A stretch of 64,000 bases of DNA. Source: Lepturacanthus savala (lineage: Eukaryota; Chordata; Actinopteri; Scombriformes; Trichiuridae). A program made the translations under genes and the position numbers. The notes under the pieces were generated by a model. That model was not told the origin of the DNA and made no database searches. It saw only the letters and a program-made list of their open reading frames with translations. The first letter of the stretch is position 1. The number at the start of each line of letters is the position of its first letter. The stretch is from positions 36,503,602 to 36,567,601 of the forward strand of contig CM060464.1 of NCBI GenBank assembly GCA_030544235.1. The letters run 5' to 3'. Of the stretch, positions 54,461-64,000 are shown piece by piece.

Positions 54461-55312
54461 ATATTTTTGAAAAGCTGCTATTGATATGAATATAATAATA
54501 TACAAAACAAAAATCAGTGCAAAGTCCTTTACTGACTGCACATCTTGCTACTTTGAACATTTACCTATTTTATATTGTAGGTATAGTTTCTATTGGATTT
54601 ATTAGTATTTATCTATGTTTTTGTATTTTTATGTTCTATTATTATTAAAGCTACTTTGTATTTTCTACTGGCTTCATCGCAGGCAGCAAAGTAAAAACAT
54701 AAAAGGAGCCTGTTTACTATGTAATTATCACAATAAAAACTTTGAATCTTTCAATAATTTTGTTGCAAGCTGTCAGAACTCAAACAGGTTGAATTAAATC
54801 TTTGTCCATCCAGATATTTCTCTGGATTCTTCCTGTAACATTCAGCCCGCTCATCTAAAGTTCAGCCTGAAGTTTCCTGACACAGTCAGAGTTTCTCTTC
54901 TGAAACCTTGACTTTTGGCTTTATATATTTTTGGCTTTGGGGTCGTCAATATTTCCATCAGTGAACCCCCCACCCCCCGGGGCTGCTGCCACAGTAATAT
55001 CCAGAATAATGAGTCTTTGCCAAACAAACAGAGCAGCAACAATATTGAGAGCTTCTCTCTGTCCACACACATTATTTCCCTGGAGGAAGATGGAAATTAA
55101 AAAAGGGAAAGAAATTCATCCATCAACATTGACCTACATCAAAAAACAGCAGCTTGACCTTAAAGTCTTAAAACTGCCAGTAAGTACCTGCAATCAGCCT
55201 TTAATCCATGACAGCTGTGATCCACAGGAAGATGGATATGAATGCTGAGAGAGAGAGAGAAATGACCATAAATATATGTACTACTGCTAATAATAATTAA
55301 TATGAATACATG
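54461..55312. other. Intergenic sequence
   Basis: Open frames at 54851-55248 on both strands overlap each other and have no domain. Nothing recognised. Confidence 0.4.
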
Positions 55313-55610
55313 AGCGAAACGGTTGTGCAGTGGTTAGCTCTGTAGCTTCACAGCAAGAAGGTCACAGGTTCTAGACCTCCTTGGTCCTGGGTCTGGGACC
55401 TTTCTGTGTGGAGTTTCATGTTCTCTCTGTGTCTGGTGGGTTTTCTCCAGGTTCCCCAGCTTCCTCCCACAGTCCAAAAACATGCTGAGGTTAATTAGAG
55501 ACTCTAAATCGCCATAGGTGTGAGTGTGTGAGTGAATAGTGCTTGTGCTCCATGGTAGGCTGCTACCTGTCTGGGTGGATCCTACCTCTCACCTGAAATA
55601 CACTGGGATT
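55313..55610 (+). mobile_element. tRNA-derived SINE, copy 9, with promoter boxes
   Basis: Plus strand with the A-box-like TGTGCAGTGGTTAGCTC, then CACAGCAAGAAGGTCACAGG and the B-box-like GGTTCTAGACC, the core and most of the tail, which is cut at CACTGGGATTGAC. Together with copy 7 it shows the tRNA-like RNA polymerase III promoter of the family. Confidence 0.9.
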
Positions 55611-58120
<2,510 letters not shown>

Positions 58121-58542
58121 TATATATATATAGTGAGTGTTTATTTATTTTTTAATTTTCCAGTTTCATTCTGTCTTTCATGCTCATTTGTCTTTTTTCT
58201 TTTTTTTTTTTAAACGTTTCTCTAACTTTATAAGGCTGCTTAAATCCTGATTCAGTCGTGTTTACTGGATGGTCTTGTTCCATTATGTTCTGTACATAAT
58301 GGAAGGTTAAAGCAGTAGGTATTGCTTACTTGCACTTTATTAATAGTCAGCATATTAGGGGTTACGTGTGTGGTGACCTGTGGTGAACAGAACAGTGTCC
58401 CCATGGAACACAATACTCACTAATAAACAATTCTATTGCTACAACTGTCTTTTCTGTTCCTCCTCTTAAAGCACATTGTAATCCCTGGTTTTTATATGTC
58501 CACTATACAAAATATTTTATTGTGCGTAAGTCAAGGTACCTA
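58121..58542. other. Intergenic sequence
   Basis: Remainder of the TA tract, a T run near 58200-58210, otherwise nothing. Confidence 0.4.
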
Positions 58543-59230
58543 CCGTATTTTCCAGACTATAAGTCGCAGTTCTTTTCATAGTTTGGCTGGGGGTGTGACT
58601 TATACTCCGGAGGGAAATTATGTGTGAAATTATTACCAGTATATCATTTCACATGTTTTCACACTAAATTGCAAGAGGGCGCTCTAGGCTTGTGTTGATA
58701 ATTTCAACTCATAAAAAATGAGAAGGGCTGAACAAAACCAGCACCGAAAAGAAAATCATATTCTGCAGATTACAAGCTGCAAGTAGTAAAATACTACATC
58801 ATCGACGTAGAAGCGCCGCATCTTCTACCTGCGGAGTTGATGAAAAGTGACACCGAGGATGAAGATTTCATTGGGTTTTAGTTACTGGATATTTGGAGTG
58901 ACACGGATGGTTTTGGTAAACTTCTGAGTATGTTATTGATGCTATAGTTATCAGAATAACTCTTAATATGTTATGTTCACATTCTCAGTTGTGTCATGTA
59001 ACGTCAGCACCGTTCAGCCTGTTGTTGCCTCTATTTTTATTTTAAATTGTTTGTCATTTAAATTATAAACAACATGTCTGTTCTTGGTGTTGGATTTGAT
59101 CAAATAAATTTCCCCCCAAAATGCGACTTATACACCAGTGCGACTTATATACGTTTTTTCCTTCTTTATTAAGCATTTTATGGCTGGTGCGACTTGTACT
59201 CTGGAGCGACTTATAGGCCGGAAAATACGG
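58543..59230 (+). mobile_element. Pogo-like MITE, copy 2
   Basis: Ends CCGTATTTTCCAGACTATAA and GCGACTTATAGGCCGGAAAA-TACGG are inverted, flanked by TA (58541-58542 and 59231-59232). It shares most of its length with 26659-27525 but keeps a coding stretch lost there and lacks the 235-bp insert. Confidence 0.82.
58741..58881 (+). pseudogene. Deleted pogo-like transposase frame
   Basis: A frame of 46 codons reads APKRKSYSADYKLQVVKYY, then VEAPHLLPAELMKSDTEDED and FIGF followed by a stop. The start matches the psq-type helix-turn-helix of pogo/Tigger transposases ('KRKSYTAEFKL.VV.YA'). The acidic end looks like a transposase C-terminus. The DDE domain that should lie between is missing, so the frame is a deletion fusion. 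No ATG remains upstream; a TGA lies four codons before the start of similarity. Confidence 0.6.
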
Positions 59231-59471
59231 TACGAGTTCAGTGTTTTATTCTAGAAGTGCCAACTAACAACAACAGTGCTTTTAAATCCCCCGCATCCCA
59301 TAACACACCTCTTAACCCATGTGACATCCATCCTCCCCTTGTCCCTGCCTGGTGTGAGAAAACCAATAGTGTAAATTTTTATTAAAACTTGACTATTGAA
59401 AAAAATCTTTTCAGCGTTTCTATATAAATATTTAGTCTCTGTTGTTCCTGCTGTGAAATAAAACACACACT

Positions 59472-60402
59472 AGGACTGTGCAATTTATAGAATTTTAATC
59501 ACAATTTTGAGTTGTGTCCAACCTCATATAATCAAGTTGAAACAATATTTCACGTTTTTCATTACACAATTTTTGAAAGAGACAAAGTGCCTTGGTTTAT
59601 TAAAACAAGACCAAATTGATCTAAATCAGGAGGAAAAAAATGAAAACGCTAAATAATCTGCCAGTGGAAGATAAGTCTACTCAATGTTGGATTAACCCTC
59701 TATTACATGAAATATGGTAAGAAATATGTTTTTTCTTACTAAAAATTGCCAAAATAATAGATAAATAAATAAATAGATAAGTAAACAAATAAATAAACAT
59801 ATGGTCTACTTTGTCCCCTTTTCCTAGCATTTGAATGTCTGTTATAGTTGCTGTTTGTACAAATATGCCCAAAAACAAAAATCTATTTATCCCATGTACA
59901 AAATAAATGTTGGGGGGAATATTCTTGAATTCTAGACTTGAATGATAAAATAGATCATAATCATAAATCATCATAAATCATAATAACCTAAATGAAATGA
60001 CTCTTTCTGGGAGGGTTTGTCTTCAGTTGATGATGTAATATGAAAGGAAGCAATTGAAAACTTGGATTAAACAACGTAAAGAGTTTATTCTATTATCATA
60101 AAAAGCTACATGAGTAACATTTCATTTTTTTTAGTATAAAATGATAGTCATATAATTAAAGGCTCATACACTTCAATGGGTTTAATTAATATGTATGTAT
60201 ATATATATATATATATATGAAAGTGTATATCTTTGTGGCAACACAACAAATCTGTTTAATACATCAAACCAAAGCACAGTCACTCTGAATATGCTGAATA
60301 AATGCATTGTGAAAACTCATAAATAATTCAGTAATTGTGATTTCAATATAGACCAAAATAATTGTGATAATGATTTTTTCCATAATGGAGCAGCCCTAAC
60401 AC
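59472..60402 (+). repeat. Interspersed repeat with CAGCCCTAA end, copy 2
   Basis: The left end GGACTGTGCAATTTATAG with AATCACAATTTTGAG and the right end ATTTTTTCCATAATGGAGCAGCCC are imperfect inverses. The right end matches the inverse of 24171-24337. Length is about 930 bp with AT-rich inside and no transposase. A MITE of unknown superfamily. Confidence 0.55.
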
Positions 60403-60421
60403 ACGCTCATTCTATGTTTCT

Positions 60422-60521
60422 GCAACTTGGCTGAATAAAAGCCAAGTTGCTTTTATTCAGCCTTTATTCAGCCACAAAGCAGCCTTTAGAAAAGGCTCCT
60501 GTTGTGACATCACAACAGGAG
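60422..60521. other. Cluster of three perfect hairpins
   Basis: GCAACTTGGC (60422-60431) pairs with GCCAAGTTGC (60441-60450). GGCTGAATAAAAGC (60429-60442) pairs with GCTTTTATTCAGCC (60449-60462). CTCCTGTTGTG (60496-60506) pairs with CACAACAGGAG (60511-60521). The first two overlap and exclude each other. Confidence 0.9.
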
Positions 60522-60699
60522 AGGAAGTTCCATGCAGCTCCACCTCCTTCCCAGAGTGTTTGGACTTGATTTCTGTTTCTTCGACAGACTCCGGCTCTCT
60601 GAGGGGTGGAGCATGTCTGACAGCACTTGGCCAAACACAATAGAGTGGGCGTCTGCACAATAATTTATCATGTGAAATTCATGTGCAGTAATCTACCCT

Positions 60700-61480
60700 C
60701 TCACTGTAGAGAATCTGTCTTGTATATATTCTGCATCTAAGAAAGCAGAGACTGATGTGTGCGTGCAAAGTTAGAATTGGCAAAGCTAAGTTACAATAGA
60801 ATGTATAAGTCATGTATTTATGACCTGTAAACATAGTAACACGAGTGAACAACCAGTGAACTTATTCCTGCTACAATGACGTTGGGACTGTTTAAGAAGA
60901 CCTACTGTTACTGGTGGTAAAAGTTCGGGCAGTCGCCGTTCATATTACTGTAAACCTTCAACGTGAGTTAACTCTGTCGAGTGCTTTGGAAAACGGACAG
61001 TGTTCACCGGTCAGGGGGACATCAGTGTCACGGAAGGAGCTGAGGACATTGTCTAATCTCCGGCTGGAGTTTACACCGCTGAAAACAACGTTGGCAGACC
61101 GGAGGTGCCGAGGTGCAGTGCAGCGCACGTTGCGCACGCATGCAGCTCTTGGACGCTGTGCTCGCCCGAGCCTTTTCTCTCTCGTCCACCGCCTACTTGG
61201 ACTTTCTACACACTCAAGAACTTCTACTTCATCATTGCTGACGTTGGGGTATTTAATAGTATATTGCTTGCTTATGAGTTTCGTTTTCTATTTTAATGGT
61301 GTATTACCGTGAAAAGTACATTTGAAGGCACTTAAAGCTATACCAGACGCATATAGGGTATTTTTAGTTGCTTATTGAAACAGAGTGAACAATTTACAAT
61401 TAATTTAATTTTATGTGTATGTTTTATGTTTGAATTTACAATAAACTAATATTTGTTTCAAACCGCCTGATTTACTTATT
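60700..61480 (+). repeat. Possible solo LTR or transcribed repeat
   Basis: CpG-containing middle (60910-61200), then AT-rich DNA with a CAATAAACTAATATTTG signal at about 61440. The layout recalls an LTR, but no end repeats or target duplication were found. The 132-codon open frame at 60914-61312 has no domain and is not called. Confidence 0.25.
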
Positions 61481-63774
61481 TCTAAGAAGGTATAATCTAA
61501 TAATTATAGCTATAAAGGACCTGAGGTAGCCACACCTCTATGTAATTCCATGAGAAGAGCAAGAGGAAGAAAACAACCATATTCACTTAGATCAGCGTCT
61601 AAAAACACATTTCACTCTGTGACTCACCACTCACATGGGTGTTTCTGAGCAACACACAGCCATCACACACGATACACACCATCAGACTTCACACCACCAC
61701 AGAAACAACAGAGAAAACATTGAGTCTAAACATCAACTCAGACAGAAACAGGAATCAGTTGAGGAACATTCTCTTCATTTCTTCCTCTGACACAGTAAGA
61801 GCTGAGTCTGGACAATTCAAGGACAAAGACGTAAAATGTTGAATTTATCAGTTCAACTTCTCTTCACGTTTGCTGTGTTCTTCAGTGTAGAGCTGCCGAG
61901 GATATAACCTCAACAGGTCCTATTTTCCCCAAGCAGCCACAAACAAAAGATTGTTTAAATAAAAAGAAAATGATTTATTTACAGAAACAAAAAAGTAAAG
62001 ATATAAATATAATAAAAGTGTGTAACTGAGTACTAGGAATTAAGGTTGGACTAAGGCCAACATAACAAACAAAATGAAAATCCTGTCTAGAAAGTAAGAA
62101 ACTAATCTTACTAAACTAAGAAAAGCAATAACAAAGACTGCATCCACCCTTACTGACTCAAAAGAAAACCGCATACTGCCATGTGGTCAGTTAGACACCA
62201 AGGATGATGAGGAATGTCTGCTGCCCACTGACACCAGTGGTCTTGGCCTCTTAGATATCAGGTGTTCTCCATATTAGCCAATCACAGGCCAGGGTTGCAC
62301 GTCTATTTGCATATGAAATTACAGACAGACAGACAAATAGTCATATTCAAGAAAGTGACTCAAAGTTCTCTCACACACACACACACTTTAGAATTTAGTC
62401 ACTTTATCATTTGACCATAAAATTCATTGTGGAGAAGCTGCAGAAGCCTCCTGAGACTTAGGAGGAAATAAGACGTGAAGTTCACTACAGAGGGCTTAAG
62501 AAGGAAGAAGGGAGGAACAATAAAGGATATAATAAAGAAGGAAGAATGAAAGGAAGGAGGAAAGAAAGAAGGAACAGATGGAAGGATTGGAAAAAAACTA
62601 CTAAAAATTAATTTTCAGTTCTCTGCACGGAATAAACACCAACAATCATACGGGTGTCACCACATCACCTGGAAGTATAAGAGGCGGAGCCTAAAAAAGA
62701 TTTATTCATAGTTCAGGGTGACACCTCCTCCTTAATTCTATATTAAAGGACGTTCAGGAAGTGTTTTCCACCCAAAAACGGTACATTTCCCATAAGCCTG
62801 TCTGTGCACTGTTGCTACACAGAAGAAACAACATTTGTGGAAGATGGAGATATAGAAAAGTGTGGGATTCACCACATTAAGTAAACTCATCAGGTAAAAT
62901 TATTTTATAAATGTTGTATCATTTATAAATTATAAACATAATTTAGTTTATATCAAGCTTTTTCCTGATTTTATAAATTTAAAACAAGAAAGAAAACAAG
63001 GTTAAATTGAACAAATTAGCAAAATAATATGTCAATGGAATAATATATATATTGCTAGATAACAATATTGATACCTTCACCTGATCAGATGATTGATGAT
63101 TTTAATTCTCTTGATCCTGTTGTTTCTTCTTATACTTTACAGCTTTCTGTATGTAGAGTTCATGTGTTTTACCTGCTCTGTTCAGCTCTTTGGTCAATGC
63201 GATTTAGCTACATAAATAAATTTTTATAAGATAACCACAGGATGAACCATGAGTAGCAAATCAAGATTGTCAGATACAAATGAGTAAACTGAGCTACAAA
63301 CATATATGATTATGAATGAATGAATGTTTGTGATGTCTGTGTCAAACATTTAGTCATATGTACACTTAATATTTACAGTTTAAAGAATTTAAAACTGGTC
63401 TGAGACCAGTTTTGAAAATCTTTTAGATCATTGATCCTGCCTTCTTCTCCTTCCTTTCTTTTTTCTCCTCTGTCTCTTCCCTCTGTTCCTCCATCCACCC
63501 ATCCACCACTATTTACAGCTTGGAGTCTTTCTGCCCTGAGATAAAGTGTCTCTGTGCTGCTCTGAGTGAACCGAGGATCTGGTAGCGAGTAGAACATCCT
63601 TTTGTCATGATGAGAAGAAAAATGTCTCTGAGACAAAAACTGCGAGTGGAGCCTCTGTTGGACTCTGCAGGACCTGGAAAACCTCCAAAGTTTCTTCTAG
63701 GATCAATTGAGTTGGTCCATTGCTCTAATTAAACTCTCACAAGTTCAACAAAAACCATAGAAACGAAAAGCCCA
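61481..63774. other. Intergenic sequence, parts possibly repeat-derived
   Basis: 61900-62370 resembles a fish LTR in inverse orientation (a TTTAAATAAAAAG signal-like phrase and ATTTGCATATG) but this is weak. A GGAAGGA/GAAAGAAGG purine tract lies at 62500-62600. No gene recognised. Confidence 0.3.
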
Positions 63775-64000
63775 TGGAAGAGAGACGAGTATATAGACGA
63801 GTACATGTGCTTTGTGGACTTGGAGAAGGCGTTCTACCGTGTCCCTCGGGGAGTCTTGTGGGTTGTGCTCCGGGAGTACGGGGTTCCGGACCCGTTCACA
63901 CAGGCTATCCAGTCCCTGTAAGCTCGGTGCTTGGTCCACATTGCTGGTAATAAGTCAGACTTGTTTCCAGTGGGAGTTGGCCAGGGCTGCCCTTTGTCAC
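63775..64000 (+). pseudogene. LINE reverse transcriptase fragment, cut by window end
   Basis: Codons read EYMCFVDLEKAFYRVPRGVL and WVVLREYGVPDPFTQAIQSL, a stop, then VHIAGNKSDLFPVGVGQGCP with LS at the edge. This is the motif A to motif B region of a fish non-LTR element different from the L2/CR1 type elsewhere in the window. The usual AFDRVPR is AFYRVPR here; the metal-binding Asp of FVDL is kept. A TAA interrupts the frame in place of a usual Tyr codon (SLYDRC to SL-stop-ARC). The rest of the element lies beyond the window. Confidence 0.85.

Noticed and set aside
60914..61312. 132-codon plus-strand frame as a host gene
   Set aside because: No recognisable domain or second supporting signal; in a CpG-containing stretch that may be an LTR, where chance openness is common.

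Overview
This 64 kb window looks like intergenic DNA from a bony fish, most likely a teleost. The evidence is the repeat content: DANA/HE1-like tRNA-derived SINEs, L2/CR1-clade LINE fragments, several Tc1-like transposons, pogo-like and hAT MITEs, Ty3/gypsy LTR remnants, a Penelope-like fragment, and many long (CA)n and (TA)n microsatellites. The sequence is AT-rich. The species cannot be read from the sequence. I found no host protein-coding gene, no tRNA or rRNA gene, no CRISPR array and no bacterial-style operon. Nearly every open frame is a broken transposable-element gene or chance openness in a simple repeat.

Layout. 0-5.2 kb: the 3' end of an L2/CR1 LINE, a SINE inserted just behind its tail, and a short hAT MITE. 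5.9-7.8 kb: a 2 kb GT-rich minisatellite built of 18- and 21-bp units. 9.4-10.1 kb: a deleted hAT element with a perfect 8-bp target duplication that still carries an intact BED zinc-finger frame. 11.2-15.8 kb: SINE, LINE ORF1-like remnant, gypsy gag (minus), a collapsed gypsy provirus with gag and protease remains (plus), and an LTR-like repeat. 17-20.4 kb: Tc1 ends and a DD36E Tc1-like element inserted into a SINE. 24.2-26.3 kb: a dead Tc1 transposase gene split by a Penelope-like (GIY-YIG) insertion. 26.7-27.5 and 58.5-59.2 kb: two pogo-like MITEs. 28-35.9 kb: microsatellites, more SINEs, a Tc1 foldback and a probable solo LTR. 36.6-38.1 and 47.9-49.2 kb: LINE scraps. 41.8-42.5 kb: gypsy pol. 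44.3-45.3 kb: a second DD36E Tc1 copy with an internal deletion. 45.6-46.1 kb: a gypsy solo LTR. 50.9-52.2 kb: a 1.3 kb foldback with a LINE 3' end in its loop. 53.6-54.5 kb: LINE RT. 56.5-58.1 kb: an almost intact DD34E Tc1 transposon inserted into a (TA)n tract. 63.8 kb to the end: a different LINE RT that runs off the window.

The elements do not work together as a pathway. What the window does record is insertion order (SINE then Tc1; Tc1 then Penelope; foldback then LINE), decay by stop codons, frameshifts and internal deletions, and several perfect short hairpins that look like template-switch mutations. A few non-repeat segments (about 17.8-18.5 kb, 39.4-40.0 kb) have the look of conserved non-coding DNA. 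Candidate promoter or splice signals near 4.2-4.5, 7.9 and 8.8 kb are speculative. I did not find evidence for a new gene system. The most testable oddities are the BED-only hAT frame, the higher-order minisatellite, the foldback arms shared with a pogo MITE, and the hairpin mutations.
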